A stretch of DNA of 64,000 nt from Saprospiraceae bacterium (GCA_016717265.1 JADKFX010000001.1:1314501-1378500), one strand, 5' to 3'. Positions 17,588-25,556 are shown, counted from the stretch's first letter. Numbers and translations: made by a program. The notes: a model not told the origin generated them from the letters alone.

Positions 17588-19345
17588 ATGAAAACATCTT
17601 TTTGGATATTACTTTGTTTCTTCAGCTTGAGTAAATCAATGCTTGGACAAAATCATATTGAAATTGAGGGCAAAATACTTGATAAGGAGACAAAAGAACC
17701 TATTCCATTCGCAAATATTTACAACAAGAGTTCAAAAAAAGGGACAATAAGTAATGCAGACGGTTATTTTAGAATTTTAATTAATGAAGTAACTGACACA
17801 ATTACTATCTCCTTCATTGGGTACAAGGAGCAAATTATTAAAATTAAAGCAGACAAAAAGAACTATCTTATTTATCTAGAGGTAAACATTCTTTTATTAA
17901 ACGAGGTAACAGTAACACCAAAAGATAACTCGTATTTGTTTGAACTAGTACAAGCAAGCAAGAAATCCATTTCAAGTATTGAAAGAAAATCTAAAGCGTA
18001 CTACGAGTTAAAAAGTTATGTAGATGTCAGCCAAATTGAACTTGTAGAAGGATATTACAACATTGATGTGAAAGGCTATAGTCTGATGAACTTACATTTG
18101 AAGGCAGGAAGAATAGCATTAAGCACTAATAGAAACAGCTTTTTTGTTTCTTTAGAAAGTTCAAGAGCATTACTTATGTTAAACTTATTTGATCGAAATG
18201 ATTATTTCCCTATAAATCCAATGGAATTATCTAAATCGAAATTAAGAAAAAACTACTACTTGGATTTGGAAAGCAAGTATCTTGATGGAACTAATGACTC
18301 AATATATATCATTGATTACAAACCCAAAGATACAACTGGATTATTTTTTTATGGAAAGATATGGATTAATAAAACTAAGAATCATCTCATAAAAATCACA
18401 TTGAACTGTGCTAATACTCTGAAACATCCATTCCTGCCTCTAAATCTAATGGACAAAATCTCCAATGTCAGTTTTAATATAACTCAATCTTTCAGTACAT
18501 CAAACGGCCAAGTAGTATTTAATCACACCGACTTTATTTACAAAACTGATTATGTAAGCAGAATTGGAATAACGGAAGAGCAAAAATATACTGTTCTGAC
18601 TAAGGCTGTTTTATATGCATACGATTATGAGAACTCCTTCAATCTGCCTTTTTTTAATTTTAAAGATTTCAACATTGGCGACTATCAAAAAATAAATGCA
18701 ATGCCTTACAATGATTTTTTTTGGACATATAATGATGAGTACCGTCTGAACGATAGTATCAATACCAATGAGCTTTTTTTTATCGACAGTTCCTCTCTAA
18801 CTAATAAAACACTTTTCAAATCCAATACTTTTTTCAAATACGGTCTTTTTGAGCACCCTTATATTAGCTGGTCAAGAAACAGGATAAAATTCCGTGAAAT
18901 TTTGTCAGACACTTCTGTGGCTTATTCGGCAACGGGATTTAAGTCAGAGCAGTACAAACTTGCCGTTAAAATTTATTTAGACATTAATTCTTACAGGGAT
19001 TCAACTCATATTATTACTTCCACTATAATCGACCCTTATGAAAGTTACTATCATCTTCCAATGAATAATCAAACTCTTTGCTTCATAAACATTTACTTTG
19101 ACCTATGCGAAATTGCAAGACGAGAATTGGAAGAAAAATTAAAAGCCCAAACAAATAATGTTTATCGACTAAAAGAAATCTATAACAACTTTTTGACCCA
19201 GTTTGAAACTAAAAGAAATGAATATCTAAAAGCTGTTGAACACGGCACGATTGAAAAAGAAATGATAAAATACAACAACATTGTTTATGAAATATTGCGA
19301 ATTGACAATATTGAATTATTTCAACCATACAAAAATGAAAAATAA
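17588..19345 (+). CDS. carboxypeptidase-like regulatory domain protein, exported
   Basis: This exported 585-aa protein has a signal peptide (WILLCFFSLSKSMLGQ), then a CarboxypepD_reg-like beta domain (IEIEGKILDKETKEPIPFANIYNKSSKKGTISNADGYFRI..., about 21-105) of the kind found at the N terminus of TonB-dependent receptors and DUF5686 proteins. The remaining about 480 aa I do not recognise; they are polar with no membrane segments. There is no barrel, so it is not a receptor. The ORF lies between 13-bp inverted copies of GTTATGCACAAGG (17540-17552 and 19346-19358), the arrangement expected for an integron-type cassette. Confidence 0.72.
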   Translation: MKTSFWILLCFFSLSKSMLGQNHIEIEGKILDKETKEPIPFANIYNKSSKKGTISNADGYFRILINEVTDTITISFIGYKEQIIKIKADKKNYLIYLEVNILLLNEVTVTPKDNSYLFELVQASKKSISSIERKSKAYYELKSYVDVSQIELVEGYYNIDVKGYSLMNLHLKAGRIALSTNRNSFFVSLESSRALLMLNLFDRNDYFPINPMELSKSKLRKNYYLDLESKYLDGTNDSIYIIDYKPKDTTGLFFYGKIWINKTKNHLIKITLNCANTLKHPFLPLNLMDKISNVSFNITQSFSTSNGQVVFNHTDFIYKTDYVSRIGITEEQKYTVLTKAVLYAYDYENSFNLPFFNFKDFNIGDYQKINAMPYNDFFWTYNDEYRLNDSINTNELFFIDSSSLTNKTLFKSNTFFKYGLFEHPYISWSRNRIKFREILSDTSVAYSATGFKSEQYKLAVKIYLDINSYRDSTHIITSTIIDPYESYYHLPMNNQTLCFINIYFDLCEIARRELEEKLKAQTNNVYRLKEIYNNFLTQFETKRNEYLKAVEHGTIEKEMIKYNNIVYEILRIDNIELFQPYKNEK

Positions 19346-19494
19346 CCTTGTGCATAACCTGGGCTTGGTGCAAGTGGCGGTAAAGTGCTTCGCAGGACAG
19401 ATTTTCGTAAATTTGAACTTTAGTACTTCGCATGAAAGTGGATGCTGAAAATCGCCAACTTCTTTTAGCTGCAATCCGTTACCTCGGATTAAAT
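19346..19494 (+). other. attC-like recombination site (site 1)
   Basis: The site begins right after the preceding stop: an R''-like GCATAAC (19352-19358), CTTGGTG...GTGGCGG, then GTGCTTCGC. After about 70 nt it has ATCGCCAA (19451-19458) and an R'-like GTTACCT (19488-19494). TTGG-x-G and CGCCAA are complementary, giving the imperfect dyad of attC sites. GCATAAC pairs with GTTATGC at 17540. The assignment is by structure; the consensus RYYYAAC/GTTRRRY is only partly met. Confidence 0.5.
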
Positions 19495-19500
19495 GGAAAA

Positions 19501-19538
19501 AACAATGTTTCACCAAAGTGAAACATTGTTTATCTTTG
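19501..19538 (+). promoter_or_regulatory. palindromic operator and -7 box of the higBA-like operon
   Basis: A perfect 13-bp inverted repeat (AACAATGTTTCAC, CAAA loop, complement; 19501-19530) is followed at once by TATCTTFG-type -7 box TATCTTTG (19531-19538). The toxin ATG is at 19543. The palindrome covers where the -33 element must lie, so binding by the HTH antitoxin would block the promoter. Confidence 0.75.
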
Positions 19539-19542
19539 CCTA

Positions 19543-19889
19543 ATGAAGAATAAGAAGTTCAGAAATGTCATTTATTATAAGGACTATTTCAAAGATTTCT
19601 TTTCAAAGCAACCATTAGAAGTCAAAAGAAAATCATTTGGACACTTGAACTTATTGAAGATCATGCACTGATTCCAGAAACTTACTTTAAACATATAACT
19701 GGATCAAATGGGCTTTATGAAATAAGAATAAGTTTTGGCTCTAATATTTATAGAATATTTTGTTTTTTGGATAAATGGAAGTTGGTAATATTGATGAATT
19801 CCTTTCAAAAGAAGACGCAAAAAACTCCTATTGAACAAATAGAACACGCATTAAAAATAAAACAAGAATATGAGCAAGAAAATAAATAA
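19543..19889 (+). CDS. HigB/RelE-family toxin, frameshifted in an A-run
   Basis: This is a predicted ribosome-dependent mRNA interferase of the phage-derived Gp49-like HigB family. The first frame gives MKNKKFRNVIYYKDYFKDFFSKQPLEVKRK. A second frame continues IIWTLELIEDHALIPETYFKHITGSNGLYEIRISFGSNIYRIFCFLDKWKLVILMNSFQKKTQKTP..., the diagnostic HigB core. One A is missing from the A4 run at 19629-19632; restoring it gives a 115-aa protein of normal length. It overlaps the antitoxin gene by 20 bp. Since a free antitoxin is harmless, the frameshift could be real, but the sharp A-run location makes a sequencing indel likely. Confidence 0.78.
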
Positions 19890-20178
19890 CATTGGCACTT
19901 TAGATGACCTAAAAGTAGAATTCTTTGGAAAACCAGGTACAAAAAAGCGCGAAGAATTAGAAGAAGGATATATTAATTTCAAAATCGGTAATATGCTTCA
20001 GGAAGCTAGACTTAAAAAAGGTTTGACTCAACAAGAACTTGCAGATAGAGTAGGCACAACAAAATCATACATTTCGAAACTTGAGAACAGTGTGAAAGAA
20101 GCCAGATTTTCGACACTTGAAAAGATTATAAGATATGGTTTTGGAGGAGAATTGGAACTGAAAATAAAAATGAAATAA
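19870..20178 (+). CDS. XRE-type HTH antitoxin (HigA-like)
   Basis: This DNA-binding antitoxin is encoded directly after, and overlapping, the HigB-like toxin. The 102-aa protein has a C-terminal helix-turn-helix at about 40-92 (IGNMLQEARLKKGLTQQELADRVGTTKSYISKLENSVKEARFSTLEKII), with the GLTQQELA recognition region typical of XRE/Cro. The N-terminal about 35 residues probably neutralise the toxin. It should bind the 13-bp palindrome at 19501-19530 to autoregulate the operon. The order toxin-then-antitoxin is that of higBA. Confidence 0.87.
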   Translation: MSKKINNIGTLDDLKVEFFGKPGTKKREELEEGYINFKIGNMLQEARLKKGLTQQELADRVGTTKSYISKLENSVKEARFSTLEKIIRYGFGGELELKIKMK

Positions 20179-20467
20179 AACCCAAGATAACAACGCACTG
20201 GACGGAGAGACTCCCTAACAGTTGTCCATCGTCAGTGGATTCCATCAGCGGTCAAGGTAGGACGACGCCGTGCAATCATCAAAATCTGTACTGACCGTGG
20301 ACAACAAAATGCCAACGCTTCTCAAAATTCAAAGAGCTGCAAGCCGATATGCATGCCAGTTCCATTTCTGCACATTTAATTTTACCCAACCGCACCTCAG
20401 CTTCGCGGACCGTTTTATAGCCAATTTTTGAGTTTCTGACACCTTAAACAAAAATATTTTCACTTTT
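20179..20467. other. gene-free segment between higBA and protoglobin
   Basis: There is no ORF. The composition is less AT-rich than the surroundings, with GC-rich words such as GACGACGCCGTGC and GCTTCGCGGACC. GATAACAACGC (after the antitoxin) and GCCAACGC (20312-20319) are attC-like words, but I could not fit a convincing dyad. It may be a degenerate cassette junction. Confidence 0.4.
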
Positions 20468-20498
20468 TTTGTAAAGTTAGGAATCCTTACTATGTTTG
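20468..20498 (+). promoter_or_regulatory. consensus promoter of the protoglobin operon
   Basis: TTTG (20468-20471), a 19-nt spacer and TATGTTTG (20491-20498) fit the Bacteroidota consensus precisely. The protoglobin ATG follows 39 bp later. The spacer holds GTTAGGAATCCTTAC, a partly symmetric word that could bind a regulator such as the MarR-like protein encoded downstream. Confidence 0.72.
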
Positions 20499-20537
20499 CA
20501 CTGACAATAATATTTTAACTAATTTAAAAATTAAAAA

Positions 20538-21116
20538 ATGTCAGAACAAATCAAAGGATACGCCTACGGGCAAGTAGGGCAATCACCTGTAAGCATTGCC
20601 GATTTAAACCTTCTCAAAAAAACAGTATTGTTTACAGAAGAAGACGAAAAAAACCTACGCCTTGCAGGCGAAGTGCTAAAAGACCAAACAAACGAAGTGC
20701 TTGACCTTTGGTATGGTTTCGTTGGTGGCAACGAACATTTGTTGCACTACTTCGCTAAAAACGAAAAGCCAAATATGGATTACCTTACAGCGGTTAGGGC
20801 AAGATTTGGGCAATGGATTATGGACTTGTGTAACAAACCGTATGACCAAACATGGCTGAACTATCAACACGAAATTGCTTTGAGGCATCACACAAGTAAG
20901 AAAAACAAAACGGACGAAGTAGACACAGTTCCAATAATCCATTACCGCTATATGGTAGCATTTATTTTTCCTATTACGGCAACCATCAAAGGTTTTTTAG
21001 CAAAAAAAGGACACGATGCAGAAACAGTTGAAGCCATGTATTCAGCTTGGTTCAAGGCAGTAACGCTTTCGGTTATTCTGTGGACATACCCTTACATAAA
21101 CAAAAACGAATTTTAA
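20538..21116 (+). CDS. protoglobin-domain protein
   Basis: This is a single-domain heme protein of the protoglobin/globin-coupled-sensor globin family, expected to bind O2, NO or CO in the cytosol. The N terminus MSEQIKGYAYGQVGQSPVS matches the conserved GYxYG segment. The globin body follows, with LDLWYGFVGGNEHLLHYF, RFGQWIMDLCNKPYDQTWLNYQHEIALRHH (the LNYQHEI..RHH stretch holds the likely proximal histidine) and IHYRYMVAFIFPITATI. The 192-aa protein has no signalling output domain. It heads a cluster with DUF2024 and a Cys-rich MarR-type regulator, hinting at gas or nitrosative-stress response (inference). Confidence 0.85.
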   Translation: MSEQIKGYAYGQVGQSPVSIADLNLLKKTVLFTEEDEKNLRLAGEVLKDQTNEVLDLWYGFVGGNEHLLHYFAKNEKPNMDYLTAVRARFGQWIMDLCNKPYDQTWLNYQHEIALRHHTSKKNKTDEVDTVPIIHYRYMVAFIFPITATIKGFLAKKGHDAETVEAMYSAWFKAVTLSVILWTYPYINKNEF

Positions 21117-21225
21117 TTGAAACCCTACCTCAAAAAATTTGGAATAGCTGGATTTTTGTTCTTTCTCATAAAAGGACTAACTTGCCTATTCTTTTTTCTC
21201 TTCATTAAATCAAAAATTTGAAATT

Positions 21226-21489
21226 ATGCAAGTAGCAGTTTGGGACACCTATGTAACTAAAAAAGATGGTAGCGTAATGCATTTTGACATTATTGCTCCC
21301 GACCATATAAAAGATGAAAAAATAATTTATACCTTTGGTAAGGATTACTTACAATCTAAAAATCAAGAAAATCAGCCTTTGGCTGCAAAGGAATGTAAAT
21401 TTTGTCACATTGAAAAAGCAACAGATGTAATGGTTTTAAGTATTCAACAAAAAGGGTATTACATTGTTGAAATGCAAAACTGCAAATAA
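21226..21489 (+). CDS. DUF2024 family protein
   Basis: This small cytosolic protein of 87 aa matches DUF2024 over its full length: MQVAVWDTYVTKKDGSVMHFDIIAPDHIKDEKIIYTFGKDYL...AKECKFCHIEKA. The ECxFCHIE motif holds two cysteines and a histidine that could bind metal. Its function is unknown. It lies 109 bp after the protoglobin gene and 2 bp before the MarR-like gene, so it is probably in one transcript. Confidence 0.85.
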   Translation: MQVAVWDTYVTKKDGSVMHFDIIAPDHIKDEKIIYTFGKDYLQSKNQENQPLAAKECKFCHIEKATDVMVLSIQQKGYYIVEMQNCK

Positions 21490-21491
21490 AA

Positions 21492-22088
21492 GTGTCGGTA
21501 TTTAATTTAGAAAATCAAAACGCCAATCTTGACAATAAAATAGTTGCTGGGTTGGAACGCTTATCGCAAGTGTTCCGTATTTTGCTTTGGGAGAAAGCAA
21601 AAGAACATAGTTTAAGTCCTATTCAAATTCAATTGTTGATTTTTATTCAGCATCATTCGGCAGACAAGACAACTATTAGTTATTTAGCACAAGAATTTAA
21701 TTTCACTAAACCGACAATTAGCGATGCGATAAAAGTGTTGGAACAGAAAAAATTAATCAAAAAATTGACTGACAGCAACGACACCAGAAGCTATACTATA
21801 CAACTTACTGTAATAGGAAAAAAAATAGTAGCAAAAACAGAAAATTTTGCCAATCCATTGACTACTATTATTGCAAAGTCTAGCGAAACAGATAAAAAAA
21901 TATTATGGCAAAATATTTCAAATCTTATCATCCAACTTAACAAATTAAAAGTATTAAGTGTGCAACGAACTTGTTTCAATTGCATACATTATGCTACCGA
22001 AAACAAAACACATTTTTGCAATTTGCTTAACCAAAAATTGGAAACAAAAGATATAAGAATTGACTGTGGAGAATTTGAAATTGCTTAA
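21492..22088 (+). CDS. MarR-family regulator with C-terminal four-cysteine module
   Basis: This winged-helix regulator starts at GTG 21492, two bases after the DUF2024 stop. Residues 15-140 give the MarR fold (ILLWEKAKEHSLSPIQIQLLIFI..., TTISYLAQEFNFTKPTISDAIKVLEQKKLIKKLTDSNDTRSYTIQLT). The C-terminal about 40 aa carry CFNCIHYATENKTHFCNLLNQKLETKDIRIDCGEFE: four cysteines (C-x2-C-x12-C-x16-C) that could hold zinc or an iron-sulfur cluster and sense redox or NO. The linked protoglobin supports a gas or redox cue; this is inference. Confidence 0.83.
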   Translation: MSVFNLENQNANLDNKIVAGLERLSQVFRILLWEKAKEHSLSPIQIQLLIFIQHHSADKTTISYLAQEFNFTKPTISDAIKVLEQKKLIKKLTDSNDTRSYTIQLTVIGKKIVAKTENFANPLTTIIAKSSETDKKILWQNISNLIIQLNKLKVLSVQRTCFNCIHYATENKTHFCNLLNQKLETKDIRIDCGEFEIA

Positions 22089-23164
22089 ATTGATAACGCT
22101 TTTGGTGGCACATTTGTATTTTTTCCAACGCATTGACCAACACTATAAAATTCAAAAGAGCCACCAAGCAAACGCACCAAAAAAAGCAGAAACAATGGAC
22201 AGTCACGCAACCAAAGACAATGTCTTGTCCTAAAAATACCTGCCCAACTGCAGGCGGGGTTTACAAATGTAGTTTGTTTTTGATAATAGTTCTTCCATAA
22301 TTTTTGTGGTTTAATGGGTCTTATTGATTGATGAATTGCTTCTGGAGTAAAGTTTCCAATGCTCATGTGAGGTCTTTCTAAGTTGTATAAATCTATAATT
22401 TTTCTAAGTAAATTCTTAGCCTCTTTCAAAGTACTGATTTCATAGGTTTCTAAGTATTCATCTTTGATAATTCCATTTACTCTTTCTGCAACTGCATTTT
22501 CAAAAGGATCTCCATTCTTAGTCATGCTTATTTTAATTTCATTATCCTGCAATAATTTGACATACACTTGACTACAGTATTGAATTCCTCTATCACTATG
22601 GTGGATTAAATTCAAATGGTCTTCTAGTTTTAATTCAGATAGAGCCATTTCTAATGCATGAATACTTTTCATTGTTTCCATTGTTTCTCCTACCTGATAT
22701 CCAACTATTTTACGAGAATAGGCGTCCGTAATTAAGCTTATGTACAAATGCCCTTGGTTTTGCTTCCAATATGTGATATCACTTACCCATAGCTGGCTAA
22801 TAGCTGTTGGAATCATCTCTCGAATTAAGTTGGGATACTTCCGCAATCTATGATACGAATTTGTTGTTTGAATCTTGCGTTGTCGTTTTCTCACTAATAG
22901 ATAATTAGATGAAAGTAAATCAAACAAGCTATCTCTGCCTATTTTAATCTGTTGTTCCAATATAAATGGTTGAAGCATTTCATAAAGCTTTCTTGTTCCC
23001 ATTCTACGATGATCTTCTCGGATATGCTTTACCTGTTTCAAAATCATTTCTTCTTCTATTGTTGTTGATATAGCTTCCCAATTATATTGATTATAAGCCT
23101 GTCTGCTCATACCAAACCATCCACATAGCTTGGCTAATCCTATTGGTTTAAAATTACTTATCAT
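22085..23164 (-). CDS. IS3-family transposase OrfB (rve integrase core), reading out of the element
   Basis: This DDE transposase catalyses strand transfer. It has HTH_21-like REDHRRMGTRKLYEML, then the rve core: VSDITYWKQNQGHLYISLITDAYSRKIVGY (first D), LIHHSDRGIQYCS (second D) and NAVAERVNGIIKDEYL (E). The frame has no stop inside the IS: it passes through the left inverted repeat and ends 136 bp outside, giving about 45 non-native residues (from about GIFRTRHCLW). The true protein was probably terminated differently at its source site. The start follows the orfA stop by a few bases. Confidence 0.88.
   Translation of the reverse strand: MISNFKPIGLAKLCGWFGMSRQAYNQYNWEAISTTIEEEMILKQVKHIREDHRRMGTRKLYEMLQPFILEQQIKIGRDSLFDLLSSNYLLVRKRQRKIQTTNSYHRLRKYPNLIREMIPTAISQLWVSDITYWKQNQGHLYISLITDAYSRKIVGYQVGETMETMKSIHALEMALSELKLEDHLNLIHHSDRGIQYCSQVYVKLLQDNEIKISMTKNGDPFENAVAERVNGIIKDEYLETYEISTLKEAKNLLRKIIDLYNLERPHMSIGNFTPEAIHQSIRPIKPQKLWKNYYQKQTTFVNPACSWAGIFRTRHCLWLRDCPLFLLFLVRLLGGSFEFYSVGQCVGKNTNVPPKALSI
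22092..22173 (+). other. degenerate attC-like dyad (site 2)
   Basis: GATAACGC followed by TTGGTGGC (22102-22109) pairs perfectly with GCCACCAA (22160-22167), which is followed by GCAAACGC. The spacing (about 50 nt) and position right after a cassette-like gene fit an attC, but the R' core (GTTRRRY) is not preserved. Confidence 0.35.
22195..22233 (+). pseudogene. 5' stub of a gene cut by the IS3 element (probable methyltransferase)
   Basis: ATG 22195 opens MDSHATKD and then runs into the IS left end at 22221, stopping at a TAA in the inverted repeat. Beyond the right IS end a methyltransferase C-terminus continues. The middle of such a gene (about 180 aa) is absent, implying a deletion next to the IS. 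That both stubs belong to one gene is inference. Confidence 0.35.
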
Positions 23165-23639
23165 GGTCTCTATGGCTTGGTATTTAGCTTTTTTCTAATT
23201 GGAATTTTAAATTCCTTCTCAGCTTTATCCACCATTGTAAAAAATGCAATCGCTTTTGAGTTTTGCATCTTTTAATTGCTTTTTAAGTTCAAAAATCCAT
23301 TTTTCAATTGAAGATTTTCAAATGATTCCTCGGATGTTTTATGGAGTTTAGCTTTCTTCTTTTTAACTGCCATATCTGTCTCTTTTTTGCTCAATTTAAC
23401 GCTCATTGGCCTTCCTGAGACTGAATATCCTAATTTCTTCATCCATCTCAGTAATTGTCCATGCTCTTCCTCTTGACCTGTGTACTTCTTCCAGATCTCT
23501 TTTATTGTACACCCATTAGTAATCATCTCTTGAATGATTCGATGCTGATCTTCTTGACTGAAGTATTTCCCCGCCTTTTTTACAATTTTTTTAATCATAT
23601 TTACACTAGTTTTGTGTAAACCTATTTTAAGACAAGACA
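22221..23639 (-). mobile_element. IS3-family insertion sequence
   Basis: Terminal inverted repeats start TGTCTTGTCCTAAAA (left, 22221) and TGTCTTGTCTTAAAA (right, complement ending at 23639), enclosing 1419 bp with orfA and orfB on the minus strand. No target duplication is visible (left flank ..GACAA, right flank GAAAG..), consistent with an adjacent deletion. It is the only minus-strand unit within the accessory array. Confidence 0.85.
23170..23598 (-). CDS. IS3-family transposase OrfA, two A-run frameshifts
   Basis: This is the HTH_Tnp_1-type DNA-binding subunit. The first frame gives MIKKIVKKAGKYFSQEDQHRIIQEMITNGCTIKEIWKKYTG...; it stops early at 23272. Adding one A at 23300-23304 restores LQLKKWIFELKKQLKDA, and dropping one A at 23261-23264 restores KAIAFFTMVDKAEKEFKIPIRKKLNTKP, ending at 23170 next to orfB. 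Both breaks lie in A/T runs. The joined product of about 142 aa has the usual C-terminal leucine-zipper-like segment. Confidence 0.75.
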
Positions 23640-23855
23640 GAAAGTTTTGAAATGAAATTTGTTGACGGTAGTGCCTTTTTAAATCATTATTTTGTTAAGT
23701 TAGGTTGGCTTACAACTTGGATTGGTTTGTTTCCTAAGTTCGAATTGCAAGGACTATTTTTTGCTTTAGAACAGAACTTAAATGATTATTCAATGCAAAA
23801 TAGTGGACTGACTTTAACAGTACCAATGGTATTTATTGAAGGGGAGAAAATTTAA
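23640..23855 (+). pseudogene. C-terminal fragment of a class I SAM methyltransferase
   Basis: Directly at the right IS border the frame reads ESFEMKFVDGSAFLNHYFVKLGWLTTWIGLFPKFELQGLFFALEQNLN...GLTLTVPMVFIEGEKI. This resembles the C terminus of UbiE/COQ5-like methyltransferases (GS-x-FLNHYFVK, LTVPM-x-FIEG). The N-terminal catalytic part is gone. The stop TAA overlaps the ATG of the next, different methyltransferase gene (TAATG). Confidence 0.65.
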
Positions 23856-24631
23856 TGGATATGAACTACTTTGCCCCAATTACAGTAGCCGAAAGATATG
23901 CCAATGGCAGGCCTAACTTTCATAGCAACACGATTAGTCATGTTAAAGGGTTTCTTAAACTTGAACATAAATTTAATTCGGCACTGGACATTGCTTGTGG
24001 AACAGGACTCTCCACTCAAGCCTTATTAGAAATAGCTTCTCATGTCTATGGGACAGATAGTTCAAAAGCCATGTTGGACTTTGCTTTACAAAAAGACAAG
24101 ATAAATTACCAAATTGCGAAAGCAGAGGAACAAGCTTTTGAAAACAATTTCTTTGATTTAATTACCGTTTGCTCAGGTGTTCACTGGTTTGATATAGATA
24201 AATTTTTAATGGAAACGAGCCGACTTTTAAAAAATAGGGCATGGTTAATTCTATACGACAATTTCTTTTTAGCTGAAATGGAGGGCGTTCCTAAATTCAA
24301 AGAGTGGTATAAAACTAATTATCTAAAAACATTTCCAGCACCGGCAAGAATTGTTAGTTACAACTGGACAAATGAAAATTTGGATAAAGTGAAATTCAAC
24401 TTTTTTAAGGAAGAAAAATTTAGCAATGCCGTTTCATTTACTAAAAATGAGTTAGTACTTTATTTTACAACACAGAGCAATATTATCTCAAAAGTAGAAA
24501 ATAATGAGACAAACTATAGGGATACTGAGATTTGGTTAAACGGTGAACTTAATGCATTTTTCATGAACGAAAATGATACTAAAACATTTCTTTTTGGTAA
24601 TTGGATAAAATATTTACAAAAGATATCATGA
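23855..24631 (+). CDS. class I SAM-dependent methyltransferase
   Basis: This is a cytosolic methyltransferase with unknown substrate. It contains motif I ALDIACGTGLSTQAL (about 43-57), an acidic residue after beta2 (VYGTDSS), motif post-II AEEQAFENNFFDLITVCSGVHWFD and the Methyltransf_11 fold; the C-terminal 100 aa resemble the family's lid region. It starts by TAATG coupling with the broken methyltransferase upstream and ends by ATGA overlap with the next gene, so the three belong to one transcript. Confidence 0.82.
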   Translation: MDMNYFAPITVAERYANGRPNFHSNTISHVKGFLKLEHKFNSALDIACGTGLSTQALLEIASHVYGTDSSKAMLDFALQKDKINYQIAKAEEQAFENNFFDLITVCSGVHWFDIDKFLMETSRLLKNRAWLILYDNFFLAEMEGVPKFKEWYKTNYLKTFPAPARIVSYNWTNENLDKVKFNFFKEEKFSNAVSFTKNELVLYFTTQSNIISKVENNETNYRDTEIWLNGELNAFFMNENDTKTFLFGNWIKYLQKIS

Positions 24632-24962
24632 ATATCATCAAAACAAAAACACTTGCAATTCTACAATCCTCGCCAATCAATCCATTCTGGAATGATGAAT
24701 ATCCTCTAATTTTGAATGATAGGTTTCCAATTTTATTGGATGGAGTTGAAAAATGCAACCATTCTTTGATGGAAGATAAAAAAACCAAGATGTTATTGAT
24801 TCGGATGTGGATTTTGAAAAGGAAAATGAAATTCGATTTTCAATATTTGTAAACATTAAACATAAAGAAGAAGATATGGGAAGTATGCATGTTGAAAGAC
24901 TAAAAGCTGAAAATCAATTGTTTTTTGTTTGGGTGATAGACCGTAACAATGATTTAAAGTAA
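24628..24962 (+). CDS. hypothetical protein, frameshifted in an A7 run
   Basis: I do not recognise the family. The frame MNIIKTKTLAILQSSPINPFWNDEYPLILNDRFPILLDGVEKCNHSLMEDKK breaks at A7 (24778-24784). One more A connects to NQDVIDSDVDFEKENEIRFSIFVNIKHKEEDMGSMHVERLKAENQLFFVWVIDRNNDLK and TAA at 24960. The product would be about 111 aa, acidic and soluble. It overlaps the methyltransferase stop (ATGA). Codon-quality continuity across the break suggests an indel artefact. Confidence 0.5.
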
Positions 24963-25081
24963 CAGAGAATATTACCTAACACCAATTCTATTTTATTTTT
25001 AACATGGTTTGGAAACGCGGCATGATGTAAAAATAGAAAGTGAAATGATAAAGCGATTAATGTTAAATATAATATGGATCA

Positions 25082-25504
25082 ATGAAAATAGAAACTTTAG
25101 AATTCAAAGAGTTTAAACCGATTGCTCCTTTAGTCGAGGAGGTTCTAAACCTCCACTTGGATTTATTTCCGAATGTATATAAGATATTTGAATATGATGG
25201 AATTCAAAAAGCAACGGGATCTACACTTTTAATTGAATTCTGTAAAGTTTTTATTACCCAGATGCGTGATGTAACTATAGGCTATATCATGATTTTGATT
25301 AAACTATTTTCGGAAAATGCCTTTCATTATTCCTTCAGTCTTAAACAGATTACTCGGCTGTCAGTTGGAGAAAGTTATAAAAGAACAGGAATAGATGCAA
25401 TCTTGACTGGAAAGGCAGAAGCAGCTGTAAAGGAATTGAATATTAAGCGATTGGAACTTGACCACTTAGATAATAAATGGTTAGCAAATTCTTATTTTTC
25501 ATAG
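25082..25504 (+). CDS. GNAT-family N-acetyltransferase, C-terminally shortened
   Basis: This is a predicted acetyl-CoA-dependent N-acetyltransferase. The central part ITRLSVGESYKRTGIDAILTGKAEAAVKELNIKRLELDH corresponds to the acetyl-CoA-binding R-x2-G-x-G/A loop and the following helix, here with RTGIDA. The family normally continues through ANSFF-x-K-LGF and a final strand; here a TAG stop after ANSYFS removes this, and the DNA that follows still reads weakly as LxxTSF. It may be an inactivated cassette gene. A perfect 8-bp hairpin follows. Confidence 0.6.
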   Translation: MKIETLEFKEFKPIAPLVEEVLNLHLDLFPNVYKIFEYDGIQKATGSTLLIEFCKVFITQMRDVTIGYIMILIKLFSENAFHYSFSLKQITRLSVGESYKRTGIDAILTGKAEAAVKELNIKRLELDHLDNKWLANSYFS

Positions 25505-25510
25505 TTAAGG

Positions 25511-25532
25511 GTTACTTCTTTTTTGAAGTAAC
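25511..25532 (+). terminator. hairpin after the GNAT gene
   Basis: GTTACTTC - TTTTTT - GAAGTAAC forms a perfect 8-bp stem with a T6 loop. No downstream T-run is present, so terminator function is uncertain. Confidence 0.35.
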
Positions 25533-25556
25533 TTGTTGAAACTGTTAATTTAAAGC

